Source: Allobosea sp. Leaf344 (GTDB taxonomy: Bacteria; Pseudomonadota; Alphaproteobacteria; Rhizobiales; Beijerinckiaceae). Taken from it: a DNA stretch of 64,000 nt. The position numbers were made by a program, and so were the translations under genes. The stretch's first letter is position 1. Every line of letters starts with the position of its first letter. This document shows, piece by piece, positions 8,446 through 17,655 of this stretch. The stretch spans positions 1,188,637 to 1,252,636 of the forward strand of contig NZ_LMRT01000001.1 in NCBI RefSeq assembly GCF_001426225.1, given 5' to 3'. The notes under the pieces are model-generated. The model did not search any database and had not been told where the DNA came from. It saw only the letters and a list, made by a program, of their open reading frames with translations.

Positions 8446-10254
8446 ATGGCGACGATCGAAGAGGAGCGCCGGGCGGATCCCGGCCCGGCCCGTCCGGCCC
8501 TGCCCCTGCGGCGGCGGCTGGCGCTGTTCGGCCGGCGCACCGCGCGCGCGATCTCCTCGCGCGCCGCCTCGAGCCTGACGCGGCGCATCGTCGTCCTCAA
8601 CCTCGCCGGGCTGGTCGCGCTGCTGGTCGGCTTCCTCTATCTCAACCAGTTCCGCGAGGGGTTGATCGAGTCGCGGGTGCAGAGCCTCCTGACCCAGGGC
8701 GAGATCATCGCCGGGGCGATCTCCGCCTCCGCCACGGTCGAGACCGACAGCATCGCCATCGATCCCGACAAATTGCTGCAGCTGCAGGCCGGCGAGAGCG
8801 CCGGGCTCGCCGAAGACCCGCTCGATTTCTCGATCAATCCGGAAAAGGTCGCGCCGCTGCTGCGCCGGCTGGTGACGCCGACCAAGACGCGGGCGCGGAT
8901 CTACGACAAGGACGGGCTCCTGACGCTCGACTCCCGCAATCTCTATTCGCGCGGCGACGTGTTGCGGATGGATCTGCCGCGGCTGGGCGAGCCCGACGAG
9001 GCGCCGCTGCTGGAGCGCACCTGGAACGTGCTCCGCAGCCGCCTCGGCAAGGCCGACGTGCCGGCCTATGATGATTTCGAGAACGCCAACGGCAAATCCT
9101 ATCCAGAGGTGGCGCGGGCGCTGAACGGCATTCCGGCCAGCGTGGTGCGGGTCAATACGCGCGGGCAGACCATCGTCTCGGTGGCCGTGCCGGTCCAGCG
9201 CTTCCGGGCGGTGAAGGGCGTGCTGCTGCTCTCGACGCAAGGGGGCGACATCGACGCGGTGATCGCCTCGGAACGCTATGCGATCTTCCAGGTCTTCGCC
9301 GTCGCCGCCGGGGTGATGATCGTGCTGTCGGTGCTTCTGGCCGGCACCATCGCCGAGCCGATCCGCAAGCTGGCGGAAGGAGCGCAGCGTGTGCGCAAGG
9401 GGGTGAAGTCGCGCGAGCAGATCCCGGATTTCGGCAATCGCCATGACGAGATCGGCCATCTCTCCGGCTCGCTGCGCGACATGACCAAGGCGCTCTACAG
9501 CCGGATCGAGGCGATCGAGAGCTTCGCCGCCGACGTCGCCCATGAGCTGAAGAACCCGCTGACCTCGCTGCGCAGCGCTGTGGAGACGCTGCCGCGCGCC
9601 AAATCGGACGAATCCCGCGGGCGCCTGCTGGCGGTGATCCAGCATGATGTCCGCCGGCTCGACCGGCTGATTTCCGATATTTCCGACGCGTCGCGGCTCG
9701 ATGCCGAACTCGCCCGCAACGATGCGGTGCCGGTCGATCTCGGCGATGTGCTGGAGGCGGTGGTCTCGCTGCAGAACGAGACGCGGCGGGAGGGGCAGGC
9801 GCGGATCGACCTGGTCAGCGAGCGGCGCGGCCGGCCGGGCGGGCCACGCGACGGCTTCCTGGTGCTTGGCCATGATTCCCGCCTCGGCCAGGTGATCGTC
9901 AATCTGATCGACAATGCCCGCTCCTTCTCGCCGCCCGACCGGCCGGTGCGGGTGATGCTGAGCCGCGAGGGCCAGGAGGTGGTGATCACCGTCGATGACG
10001 AGGGGCCGGGGATCGAGCCCCATGCGCTGGAACGGGTGTTCGAGCGATTCTATACCGACCGGCCGAACGAGGGTTTCGGCCAGAATTCCGGGCTCGGCCT
10101 GTCGATCTCGCGCCAGATCGTCGAGGCGCATCGCGGCACGATCCGCGCCGAGAACCGGCTCGGGCCGCCCGGGCCCGATGGCGAGCGGCCGCGGCTCGGC
10201 GCCCGCTTCACCGTGCGCCTGCCGGCGGCGCCGCAGGCTTCGCGCCCCGCATGA
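8446..10254 (+). CDS. chvG: Sensor histidine kinase ChvG (ExoS)
   Basis: 602-aa inner-membrane kinase that phosphorylates ChvI. TM1 is about 48-68, followed by a periplasmic sensor region of about 200 residues, then TM2 about 278-303 and HAMP. The DHp helix holds His366 in DVAHELKNPLTSL, followed by an HATPase domain with NLIDNARSFS, DDEGPGI and GLGLSIS boxes. ATG 8446 is preferred over a GTG at 8383 that lacks a ribosome-binding site; neither start is strong. The stop overlaps the hprK start by ATGA, coupling the kinase to the PTS genes. The periplasmic inhibitor of this pathway in rhizobia, ExoR, is not in this window. Confidence 0.92.
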   Translation: MATIEEERRADPGPARPALPLRRRLALFGRRTARAISSRAASSLTRRIVVLNLAGLVALLVGFLYLNQFREGLIESRVQSLLTQGEIIAGAISASATVETDSIAIDPDKLLQLQAGESAGLAEDPLDFSINPEKVAPLLRRLVTPTKTRARIYDKDGLLTLDSRNLYSRGDVLRMDLPRLGEPDEAPLLERTWNVLRSRLGKADVPAYDDFENANGKSYPEVARALNGIPASVVRVNTRGQTIVSVAVPVQRFRAVKGVLLLSTQGGDIDAVIASERYAIFQVFAVAAGVMIVLSVLLAGTIAEPIRKLAEGAQRVRKGVKSREQIPDFGNRHDEIGHLSGSLRDMTKALYSRIEAIESFAADVAHELKNPLTSLRSAVETLPRAKSDESRGRLLAVIQHDVRRLDRLISDISDASRLDAELARNDAVPVDLGDVLEAVVSLQNETRREGQARIDLVSERRGRPGGPRDGFLVLGHDSRLGQVIVNLIDNARSFSPPDRPVRVMLSREGQEVVITVDDEGPGIEPHALERVFERFYTDRPNEGFGQNSGLGLSISRQIVEAHRGTIRAENRLGPPGPDGERPRLGARFTVRLPAAPQASRPA

Positions 10255-10694
10255 GCGAGCGCATCCACGCCACGACGGTGGCGATCGGCGAGGCCGGGCT
10301 GCTGCTGCGCGGCGCGGCCGGCTCGGGCAAATCGACGCTGGCGCTGGCGCTGATCGAGCTCGCCCGGCTGAGAGGCGGCTTCGCGCGGCTGGTGGCGGAT
10401 GACCGCACCGAGATCACGGCCGCGCATGGCCGGCTGCTGGCGCGGCCCGTCGCCCCGCTGGCGGGGGTGATCGAGCGCCGGGGGCTGGGGCTGACGCCAG
10501 AGCCGCATCTGCCTGCGGTCGTGCTGCGGCTGATCGTCGATCTCGCTGCCGAGGAGCCGGCGCGCATGCCCGAGCCCGAGGATCTGGTGGCGCAGCTCGG
10601 CGGCGTCGCCCTGCCGCGGCTGCGGCTCGCCGGGCGCCCGGGGCAGGAGCGGCTGGTGCTGGCGGCGCTGGAGCTGTTTCTCGAGCGGGAGTAA
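10251..10694 (+). CDS. hprK: HPr kinase/phosphatase, short alphaproteobacterial form
   Basis: 147 aa, only the catalytic C-terminal half of the Gram-positive enzyme. The P-loop GAAGSGKST (about 21-29) and a following acidic DDRTEI block (about 50-55) correspond to the HprK active site, which phosphorylates or dephosphorylates the regulatory Ser of HPr. The missing N-terminal domain is normal for alphaproteobacteria. Its start overlaps the chvG stop (ATGA), and EIIA and HPr genes follow, so it belongs to a regulatory, not sugar-transporting, PTS. Confidence 0.88.
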   Translation: MSERIHATTVAIGEAGLLLRGAAGSGKSTLALALIELARLRGGFARLVADDRTEITAAHGRLLARPVAPLAGVIERRGLGLTPEPHLPAVVLRLIVDLAAEEPARMPEPEDLVAQLGGVALPRLRLAGRPGQERLVLAALELFLERE

Positions 10695-10800
10695 CCCGAC
10701 ATTGGACAAGTTTTAGCAAACGGCTTGCGCATATCTCGCACCTGCCGCATAAACCGCGACCTTGTCCGGGCGCCCCAGGCGCTCTCAGGCGCAGTTGTGA

Positions 10801-11202
10801 ATGATCGGACTCGTCCTTGTGACGCATGGCCATCTGGCGACGGAATTCCGTTCCGCGCTCGAACATGTCGTCGGCCCGCAAAAGCAGCTCGCCACCATCG
10901 CCATCGCTCCCGATGACGACATGGAAGGCCGCCGGCGCGACATCATCGCCGCCGTCGAGGCCGTCGAGACCGGGCGCGGCGTCATCGTCCTCACCGACAT
11001 GTTCGGCGGCACCCCCTCCAATCTCGCGATCTCGGTGATGGAGCCGGGAAAGGTCGACGTCGTCGCCGGCGTGAACCTGCCGATGCTGATCAAGCTCGCC
11101 AGCGTGCGCGAGGACAAGAGCCTCGACGAGGCGGTGACCAGCGCGCAGGATGCGGGACGCAAATACATCACCATCGCCAGCCGGGTTCTGGCCGGGAAAT
11201 GA
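10801..11202 (+). CDS. PTS system mannose-type EIIA component
   Basis: 133-aa single-domain EIIA of the mannose family. The phospho-acceptor is His9 in LVTHGHLA, and the conserved block VLTDMFGGTPSN follows at about 63-74. No EIIB, EIIC or EIID genes are in the neighbourhood, so its role is signalling: it accepts phosphate from HPr in the alphaproteobacterial nitrogen/carbon regulatory PTS. The 106 nt before it separate it from hprK and may contain a secondary promoter, but I see no convincing boxes. Confidence 0.9.
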   Translation: MIGLVLVTHGHLATEFRSALEHVVGPQKQLATIAIAPDDDMEGRRRDIIAAVEAVETGRGVIVLTDMFGGTPSNLAISVMEPGKVDVVAGVNLPMLIKLASVREDKSLDEAVTSAQDAGRKYITIASRVLAGK

Positions 11203-11212
11203 GGACAGAGCG

Positions 11213-11533
11213 GTGAATGACGGCGAGGATTGCGATTGCCCGGACACCGTGATCCCGCCCGGGGCGCTCTATTGCGAATTGCCGATCATCAACAAGAAGG
11301 GGCTGCACGCCCGGGCCACGGCCAAATTCGTGCAATGCGCGGCTAATTTCGACGCCGACATCACCGTCACACGCTGCGGCGAGACGGTGGGCGCGACCTC
11401 GATCATGGGCATCCTGACGCTCGGCGCCGGCATCGGCTCGACCATCACCGTCGTCGCCAAGGGTCGCGAGGCGCATGAGGCGCTGAAGGCGCTGGAAGCG
11501 CTGGTCGCCGACCGGTTCGGCGAAGGCGAATAG
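11213..11533 (+). CDS. ptsH: Phosphocarrier protein HPr
   Basis: 106 aa including a short acidic, Cys-containing N-terminal extension (about 17 residues) before the HPr fold. The active-site His32 is in KKGLHARATAKF. Ser63 in TSIMGILTL corresponds to the regulatory serine targeted by HprK. The GTG start at 11213 follows a GAGGA site at 11201-11205 that overlaps the EIIA stop, so the two genes are closely coupled. It relays phosphate from EI (not in this window) to the EIIA encoded just upstream. Confidence 0.92.
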   Translation: MNDGEDCDCPDTVIPPGALYCELPIINKKGLHARATAKFVQCAANFDADITVTRCGETVGATSIMGILTLGAGIGSTITVVAKGREAHEALKALEALVADRFGEGE

Positions 11534-11657
11534 GCGCCGCGCCGCCCGTCCTCTCCCATCTTATCCTGCTTCGACCATCTGCGGCCCACAGTGCCGCGCT
11601 GCGCTCGGCCGGCGCGCGCGAGGCCGGCGCGCGAAGCCGCCCGTCCCGGCCCGAAGC

Positions 11658-11673
11658 GGCGAGCCGGCTCGCC
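11658..11673. repeat. 16-bp perfect GC palindrome upstream of ahcY
   Basis: GGCGAGCCGGCTCGCC, immediately beside the AT-rich operator-like palindrome. A 12-bp direct repeat GGCCGGCGCGCG (11607-11618 and 11622-11633) lies just upstream. No function can be assigned. Confidence 0.4.
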
Positions 11674-11693
11674 ATATAAAGACATCTTTATAT
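11674..11693 (+). promoter_or_regulatory. AT-rich operator-like palindrome upstream of ahcY
   Basis: ATATAAAGA-CA-TCTTTATAT: perfect 9-bp arms around 2 nt, in a spacer that is otherwise strongly GC-rich, 72 nt before the ahcY GTG. Its size and symmetry suit a dimeric repressor. SAH-responsive ArsR-family regulators (SahR) are known to control ahcY and methionine genes in proteobacteria. Assignment to SahR is inference; the symmetry is seen directly. Confidence 0.55.
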
Positions 11694-11765
11694 CTTTGAT
11701 TGCGTTTGCGGCCGGGCGCTGCTATGGAGCCGCCCATCATCGCAAGACCAGCAGGAGCACGCCCC

Positions 11766-13166
11766 GTGTCGAAGACCGATTACGTCGTCAAGGACATCAG
11801 CCTCGCGGATTACGGCCGCAAGGAAATCAACATGGCCCAGGACGAGATGCCGGGGCTGATGGCGATCCGCGAGGAGTATAAGGGCCAGTCCCCGCTGAAG
11901 GGCGCGCGCATCGCCGGCTGCCTGCACATGACCATCCAGACCGCCGTGCTGATCGAGACGCTGAAGGAACTCGGCGCCGATGTGCGCTGGTCGTCCTGCA
12001 ACATCTTCTCGACCCAGGACCATGCCGCCGCCGCGATCGCCGCGACCGGCACCCCGGTCTTCGCCATCAAGGGCGAGACGCTGGAGGAATACTGGGAATA
12101 TGTGCTGCGCACCGCCACCTGGGGCGATGGCGGCACGCCCAACATGATCCTCGACGATGGCGGCGATCTGACCATGCTGATCATCCTCGGCGCCGAGGCC
12201 GAAGCCGGCAAGGCCGAGTTCCTGGACAAGCCGGGCAATGAGGAGGAGACCATCTTCTTCGCGCTGATCAAGCGCGAGCTGAAGGCCAATCCCGGCTGGT
12301 TCACCAAGACCCGCGACGCGATCAAGGGCGTCTCGGAAGAGACCACCACCGGCGTGCACCGGCTCTACGAGCTGGCCAAGGCCAGCCGCCTGCCCTTCCC
12401 GGCGATCAACGTCAATGATTCCGTCACCAAGTCGAAATTCGACAACCTCTATGGCTGCCGCGAGTCGCTGGTCGACGCCATCCGCCGCGGCACCGACGTG
12501 ATGATGTCGGGCAAGGTCGCGGTCGTCGCCGGCTATGGCGACGTCGGCAAGGGCTCGGCCGCCTCGCTGCGCCAGGCCGGCTGCCGCGTCATGGTCACCG
12601 AGATCGACCCGATCTGCGCGCTGCAGGCGGCGATGGAGGGCTATGAGGTGGTGACCATGGAGGATGCCGCCCCGCGCGCCGATATCTTCGTCACCGCCAC
12701 CGGCAATCTCGACGTGATCACCGTGGACCACATGCGCGCGATGAAGCACCGCGCCATCGTCTGCAACATCGGCCATTTCGACTCGGAGATTCAGGTCGCC
12801 GGCCTGAAGAACTTCAAGTGGGACAACGTCAAGCCGCAGGTCGACGAGATCGAGTTCCCCGATGGCAAGCGCATCATCCTGCTGTCGGAAGGCCGCCTGG
12901 TGAATCTCGGCAACGCCACCGGCCACCCGTCCTTCGTGATGTCCTGCTCCTTCTCCAACCAGACTCTGGCCCAGATCGAGCTCTGGAAGCACCACGCGAA
13001 ATACGAGAACAAGGTCTACACCCTGCCCAAGCATCTCGACGAGAAGGTCGCCGCGCTGCATCTCGCCAAGGTCGGCGCGAAGCTCACCGTCCTGAACGAT
13101 GCCCAGGCCAAATATATCGGCGTGGCGCAGACCGGCCCGTTCAAGCCCGAGCTGTACCGCTACTGA
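11766..13166 (+). CDS. ahcY: Adenosylhomocysteinase (S-adenosyl-L-homocysteine hydrolase)
   Basis: Hydrolyses SAH to adenosine and homocysteine in the cytoplasm, removing the inhibitory product of methyl transfer. 466 aa. The N-terminus [16 protein letters not shown], the substrate block [14 protein letters not shown], the NAD-binding motif GYGDVGKG and the C-terminal KPELYRY are all canonical. GTG at 11766 is the start, placed 8 nt after AGGAG (11753-11757). The gene ends in a strong terminator and is probably transcribed from its own promoter behind the palindrome at 11674-11693. Confidence 0.96.
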   Translation: MSKTDYVVKDISLADYGRKEINMAQDEMPGLMAIREEYKGQSPLKGARIAGCLHMTIQTAVLIETLKELGADVRWSSCNIFSTQDHAAAAIAATGTPVFAIKGETLEEYWEYVLRTATWGDGGTPNMILDDGGDLTMLIILGAEAEAGKAEFLDKPGNEEETIFFALIKRELKANPGWFTKTRDAIKGVSEETTTGVHRLYELAKASRLPFPAINVNDSVTKSKFDNLYGCRESLVDAIRRGTDVMMSGKVAVVAGYGDVGKGSAASLRQAGCRVMVTEIDPICALQAAMEGYEVVTMEDAAPRADIFVTATGNLDVITVDHMRAMKHRAIVCNIGHFDSEIQVAGLKNFKWDNVKPQVDEIEFPDGKRIILLSEGRLVNLGNATGHPSFVMSCSFSNQTLAQIELWKHHAKYENKVYTLPKHLDEKVAALHLAKVGAKLTVLNDAQAKYIGVAQTGPFKPELYRY

Positions 13167-13190
13167 CATCGCCCAGGCGGCGAAACAGGA

Positions 13191-13220
13191 AGGGCCCGGC
13201 ACGCGCCGGGCCCTTTTTCT
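13191..13220 (+). terminator. Rho-independent terminator of ahcY
   Basis: 11-bp stem AAGGGCCCGGC / GCCGGGCCCTT with a 4-nt loop and a T-run (13215-13219), 24 nt after the ahcY stop. Confidence 0.9.
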
Positions 13221-13549
13221 TTGCCGCCGATCTGAGTCAAATCGGCATCAGCCACCACTAATAGATGCTGTCCGCTCTCCGTCCTCTAGGGCTTGAGATC
13301 TTCGCCCGATCTTGCGCGTCACGGAAAAAATCGCCGGATTTACGCTCGATTAAGCACTTCCTGCCGGACTCTCCCGATGAGTAGAGTGGCGATGATTCGG
13401 CTCCCTGGCTCAGGGCCGGGCGGATCGGCAAGCGAACGGGACTGGCGTGGTGGCGGGCGTATGCGGGCCTTGAACGGCCCGGGAGCGGCGCGTGACAACC
13501 CCATGCCGAGCGGCACGCCGCGGCGGCTTTCAACCGAGACGGATGCAGA
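13221..13549 (+). promoter_or_regulatory. divL upstream region with CtrA-like box and clustered GANTC sites
   Basis: Non-coding spacer between the ahcY terminator and divL. A sequence TTTA-N7-TTAA (13339-13353) differs by one base from the CtrA consensus TTAA-N7-TTAA. Three GANTC (CcrM methylation) sites occur at 13235-13239, 13367-13371 and 13394-13398. DivL belongs to the CtrA control network in Caulobacter, so control by CtrA/CcrM is plausible, but this is inference. I see no convincing reading frame here. Confidence 0.4.
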
Positions 13550-16015
13550 ATGAGACGGCAGGGCCAAGGACGGAGCGGCGGCGGATGGAAGCGCCGCACG
13601 ATGCTGCCCGGTCTCGTCGCCCTGCCCGGCGCCGCACAGGCGGAATGGCCGGCCTCGCTGCAGCCGGACCTGCTCAGCGCCGGCACGCTCTCGGTGCTGC
13701 TCGTCGGGCTGACCGTCTTCGCCACCACGACCTCGCTGGTCTATGTCCGGGAGCGGGCCCGCTGGCAGCGGCGCGAGGCCGATATGGCGCGCGAGCTCGA
13801 GGCCGCGCGCGGGCATCAGGACCGGCTGACCGCGCTCCTGGCCTCCGACCCGCAGGTGGTGGTGAGCTGGAACGGGCGCCAGGCGGAGCCGGTGATCGAG
13901 GGGGATAGCGGATTTCTGGGTGCCCCCGGCGGAGCTTTGGCCCTGGCCTATGGCGCCTGGGCGCCGCATGCCGACGCCAAGAAGCTCGAACTCGCCACCG
14001 ACGCGCTGAAGGAGCGGGGCGAGGCCTTTGTGCTGACCCTGCGCGCCAAATCCGGCGCCTTCGTCGATGTCGAGGGCCGGCCCGTCACCGGCCGCGCGGT
14101 GGTGCGCTTCCGCGAGGTGACGGGCGAGCGGGCGCAGGTCCTGAAACTCCAGGCCGAGCTGGAGCGGCTCGGCCATGATCACGCGGCGCTGACCGGGCTG
14201 CTCGCCGGGCTGCCGCAGCCGGCCTGGCTGCGCCGCCCGGACGGCCGGCTGAGCTGGTGCAACGCCGCCTATGCCCGCGCCGTCGAGGCCGCGACCGCCG
14301 AGGATGCGGTGCTGAAGGGGCTCGAACTGCTCGATCGTGGCGAGCGCGAGGCGGCGTCCCGGGCGCGCGGCGAGGGCAGCACCTTCAGCCGGCGCGCACC
14401 GGCCGTGGTCGCCGGCCAGCGCCGCACGCTCGACATCCTGGAACTGCCGACGCCGTCGGGCTTCGCCGGGATGGCGACCGATATGAGCGAGCTGGAGGCG
14501 GTGCGCTCCGACCTGCAGCGCCAGATGGATGCGCATGTCGCGACGCTCGACCGGCTGAAGACGGCGGTGGCGGTCTTCGACGCCTCGCAGCGGCTGCTCT
14601 ACCGCAATTCCGGCTATGACGCGCTCTGGTCGCTGGATGCCGCTTTCCTCGACGGCCATCCCAGCGACAGCGAGATCCTCGACCGGCTGCGGGCGGAGCG
14701 GCGCCTGCCGGAACTCGGCGATTATCGCAGCTGGAAGGCCGGGGTGCAGTCCGCCTATACCGCGACGCGCGCCAATGAGGATTGGTGGTACCTGCCCGAC
14801 GGGCGCACCATCCATGTCGTCGCCAGCCCCAACCCGCAAGGCGGCGTCACCTATCTGCTCGACGACGTCACCGAGCGCTTCACCCTGGAATCGCGCTTCA
14901 ACGCGCTGTCGCGGACGCAGCGCGAGACGCTGGAATCGCTGCGCGAAGGCGTCGCGGTGTTCGGCTCGGACGGGCGGCTGAAACTGTTCAACCCGGCCTT
15001 CGCCCAGGCCTGGCGGATCCCGGGCGATCTCGCCACCGCCGCGCCGCATATCGACCAGGTGGTCAGGCTCTGCCGGCCGCTCTTCCCGCAGGACGACGTC
15101 TGGAGCGAGCTGCACAGCGTCGTCACCGGCGTGCGCGACGCGCGCGAGGATTATGGCTGCCGGATGCAGCGCCGCGACGGCAGCGTGCTCGATTGCGCCG
15201 CCGCGCCGCTGCCCGACGGCGCGACGCTGATCACCTTCGCCGACGTCACGGCGAGCGTGAATGTCGAGCGCGCGCTCACCGAGAAGAACGAGGCGCTGGA
15301 GAAGGTCTCGCGGCTGCGCGAGGAATTCGTCCACCACGTCTCCTACGAGCTGCGCTCGCCGCTGACCAACATCATTGGCTTCGCCCAGCTGCTCGGCACC
15401 GAGGCGGTCGGTGCGCTGAACGAGAAGCAGCGCGACTATACCGCGCATATCATGCGCTCCTCCGGGGCGCTGCTCGCGATCATCAACGATATTCTCGACC
15501 TCGCCACCATCGACAACGGCGCGCTGACGCTCGATCTGCAGGATGTCGACGTCGCCGAAACCATCGCCCAGGCCGCGGCCGGGCTGCATGACCGGCTGAC
15601 CGACAGCCAGCTGACGCTGCGCGTCGATATCGCCCCGCAGACCGGCCCGCTGCGGGCCGACGGCAAGCGCCTGCGCCAGGTCCTGTTCAACCTGATCTCG
15701 AACGCGATCGGCTTCTCCAAGCCGGGCCAGACCATCACCGTCGCGGCCGGCCGGGTGGGCCATGAGGTGAGGCTGACGGTCAGCGACGAGGGGCGCGGCA
15801 TCCCCGCCGAGGTCAAGGACAAGGTCTTCGACCGCTTCGAAAGCCATTCGCTCGGCTCCAGCCATCGCGGCGTCGGGCTCGGCCTGTCGATCGTCCGCTC
15901 GATCGTGGAGCTGCATGGCGGCCGCGTCGAGCTCGATTCGGAGCCGGGCCAGGGCACGCGAGTCACCGCCGTCTTCCCCTCCGAAGGCCTGCCGCTCTCG
16001 GATGCGGCGGAATGA
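13550..16015 (+). CDS. divL: DivL-type cell-cycle kinase homologue with Tyr replacing the catalytic His
   Basis: 821-aa membrane-anchored PAS histidine-kinase-like protein. A TM segment (about 44-66) is followed by several PAS regions (about 110-560), then a DHp helix reading HHVSYELRSPL. Tyr599 stands where a kinase has its phospho-accepting His. The same H-to-Y change is the hallmark of Caulobacter DivL, which binds response regulators and steers CckA-CtrA phosphorylation rather than acting as an ordinary kinase. The HATPase boxes are intact (Asn718 in LISNAIGF, Asp746 in DEGRGIP, GLGLSI), so ATP binding is likely kept. The stop overlaps the tsaE-amgK start by ATGA. Confidence 0.85.
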   Translation: MRRQGQGRSGGGWKRRTMLPGLVALPGAAQAEWPASLQPDLLSAGTLSVLLVGLTVFATTTSLVYVRERARWQRREADMARELEAARGHQDRLTALLASDPQVVVSWNGRQAEPVIEGDSGFLGAPGGALALAYGAWAPHADAKKLELATDALKERGEAFVLTLRAKSGAFVDVEGRPVTGRAVVRFREVTGERAQVLKLQAELERLGHDHAALTGLLAGLPQPAWLRRPDGRLSWCNAAYARAVEAATAEDAVLKGLELLDRGEREAASRARGEGSTFSRRAPAVVAGQRRTLDILELPTPSGFAGMATDMSELEAVRSDLQRQMDAHVATLDRLKTAVAVFDASQRLLYRNSGYDALWSLDAAFLDGHPSDSEILDRLRAERRLPELGDYRSWKAGVQSAYTATRANEDWWYLPDGRTIHVVASPNPQGGVTYLLDDVTERFTLESRFNALSRTQRETLESLREGVAVFGSDGRLKLFNPAFAQAWRIPGDLATAAPHIDQVVRLCRPLFPQDDVWSELHSVVTGVRDAREDYGCRMQRRDGSVLDCAAAPLPDGATLITFADVTASVNVERALTEKNEALEKVSRLREEFVHHVSYELRSPLTNIIGFAQLLGTEAVGALNEKQRDYTAHIMRSSGALLAIINDILDLATIDNGALTLDLQDVDVAETIAQAAAGLHDRLTDSQLTLRVDIAPQTGPLRADGKRLRQVLFNLISNAIGFSKPGQTITVAAGRVGHEVRLTVSDEGRGIPAEVKDKVFDRFESHSLGSSHRGVGLGLSIVRSIVELHGGRVELDSEPGQGTRVTAVFPSEGLPLSDAAE

Positions 16016-17574
16016 CCACGGATCTCTCCAGGACCGGGCAGCACCGCGTGCTGCTGCCGAACGAGGGCGCGACGGCGCGGCTCGCCGCCGATCTCGCCGG
16101 CATCCTGAAGCCCGGCGACATCCTGGCGCTGTCGGGCCAGCTCGGCGCGGGGAAATCGGCGCTGGCGCGGGCCATCCTGCGCGAACTCGCCGAGGATCCG
16201 GCGCTGGAGGCGCCGAGCCCGACCTTCACGCTGGTGCAGAGCTACGACACGTCGCGCGGGCCGGTGCTGCACGCCGACCTCTACCGCGTCCGCTCCCCGG
16301 ACGAGCTCGACGATATCGGGCTGGTCGAGGAGCTGGAGCGCAGCATCACTCTGGTGGAATGGCCCGACCGCGCCGGCGAGCGGCTGCCGGCCGGGCGGCG
16401 TCTCGACATCATCCTGGACGTCGATCCCGACCATCCCGAGACCGGGCGGATCGCGCTGCTCTCGGGCGGCGTGCTGTGGCGCCAGCGCCTGGCGATCGCG
16501 CTCGCCAGCCGGGCCCTGATCGACGGCGCCGGCTGGACTCAGGCGCGGCGCGACTTCATGCAGGGCGACGCCTCCAGTCGCGCCTATGAGCGGCTGACGC
16601 GGCCCGACGGCAGCTGCGCGGTGCTGATGATCTCGCCGCCGCGGCCGGACGGGCCGGCGATCCGCCAGGGCAAGCCCTATTCGGCACTGGCGCATCTGGC
16701 CGAGACGGTGGACGCCTTCGTGGCGATGGATCGCGGCCTGCGCTCGCTCGGCTATTCCGCCCCGGAGATCTATGCGCAGGATCTGGCGAACGGGCTGCTG
16801 CTGATCGAGGATCTCGGCAGCGAGGGGGTGGTCGACGGCGACGGGCCGATCGCCGAGCGCTACGAGGCCGCGGCGCGGCTGCTCGCCGACATGCACCGGC
16901 ACACCCTGCCGGCGATCCTGCCGGTGGCGGAGGGCCGCGACCATGTCGTGCCCGAATATGATCGCGGGGCGCTGGCGATCGAGACCGAGCTGATCCTGGA
17001 ATGGTATGCGCCGCACATCGCCGGCGTGACCCTGCCGGCGGTGACGCAGGCGGAATTCGCGCGGATCTGGAACCGGCTGTTCGACGAGGTGCTGTCCGCG
17101 CCGCAGAGCTGGACGCTGCGCGATTTCCACTCGCCCAATCTGATCTGGCTGCCGCAGCGCAGCGGCCACTCCAGGCTCGGGCTGATCGATTTCCAGGACG
17201 CGGTGCTGGGCCATCCCGCCTATGATCTGGTCTCGCTCGGGCAGGATGCGCGCATCGACGTGCCGGCGGCGCTGGAGCTGCGCCTGCTCGCCGCCTATGG
17301 CGCGGCGCGCCGGGCCGATGCGCCCGATTTCGACCTCGGCGCCTTCGCCCGCGCCTATGCCATCCTCGGCGCGCAGCGCAACACCAAGATCGCCGGGATC
17401 TTCGCGCGGCTCGACAAGCGGGACGGCAAGCCGGCCTATCTCCGGCATCTGCCGCGGATCGAGGCCTATCTGCGCCGCAACCTCGACCATCCCGCGCTGG
17501 CCGAGCTGAAATCCTGGTACGAGACGCATCTGCCCGGGCTGTTCGCCGCTCGGGACGCCGCTCCCGAGGCCTGA
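16012..17574 (+). CDS. TsaE-AmgK fusion: tRNA t6A ATPase subunit fused to anomeric sugar kinase
   Basis: 520 aa with two functions. Residues about 10-155 are TsaE, the ATPase of the t6A37 tRNA complex (P-loop GQLGAGKSALAR, then SPTFTLVQSY and HADLYR). Residues about 180-505 are an aminoglycoside-phosphotransferase-fold kinase with DFMQGDASSRAYERL, the catalytic loop LRDFHSPNLIWL and the metal site LIDFQDAVLGHPAYDL. These are hallmarks of AmgK, which makes MurNAc/GlcNAc 1-phosphate in cell-wall recycling. The MurU gene follows directly, supporting this. Such TsaE-phosphotransferase fusions are known in alphaproteobacteria. TsaB is encoded about 26 kb away. Confidence 0.85.
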   Translation: MTTDLSRTGQHRVLLPNEGATARLAADLAGILKPGDILALSGQLGAGKSALARAILRELAEDPALEAPSPTFTLVQSYDTSRGPVLHADLYRVRSPDELDDIGLVEELERSITLVEWPDRAGERLPAGRRLDIILDVDPDHPETGRIALLSGGVLWRQRLAIALASRALIDGAGWTQARRDFMQGDASSRAYERLTRPDGSCAVLMISPPRPDGPAIRQGKPYSALAHLAETVDAFVAMDRGLRSLGYSAPEIYAQDLANGLLLIEDLGSEGVVDGDGPIAERYEAAARLLADMHRHTLPAILPVAEGRDHVVPEYDRGALAIETELILEWYAPHIAGVTLPAVTQAEFARIWNRLFDEVLSAPQSWTLRDFHSPNLIWLPQRSGHSRLGLIDFQDAVLGHPAYDLVSLGQDARIDVPAALELRLLAAYGAARRADAPDFDLGAFARAYAILGAQRNTKIAGIFARLDKRDGKPAYLRHLPRIEAYLRRNLDHPALAELKSWYETHLPGLFAARDAAPEA

Positions 17575-17655
17575 TCCGGGGCGGTTGCCTCCTGCAGTTA
17601 TGCTGATCGCGCGGCGCTTTTCCCTGTATGATCGGCGCGAACAGGAGAGATTCGC

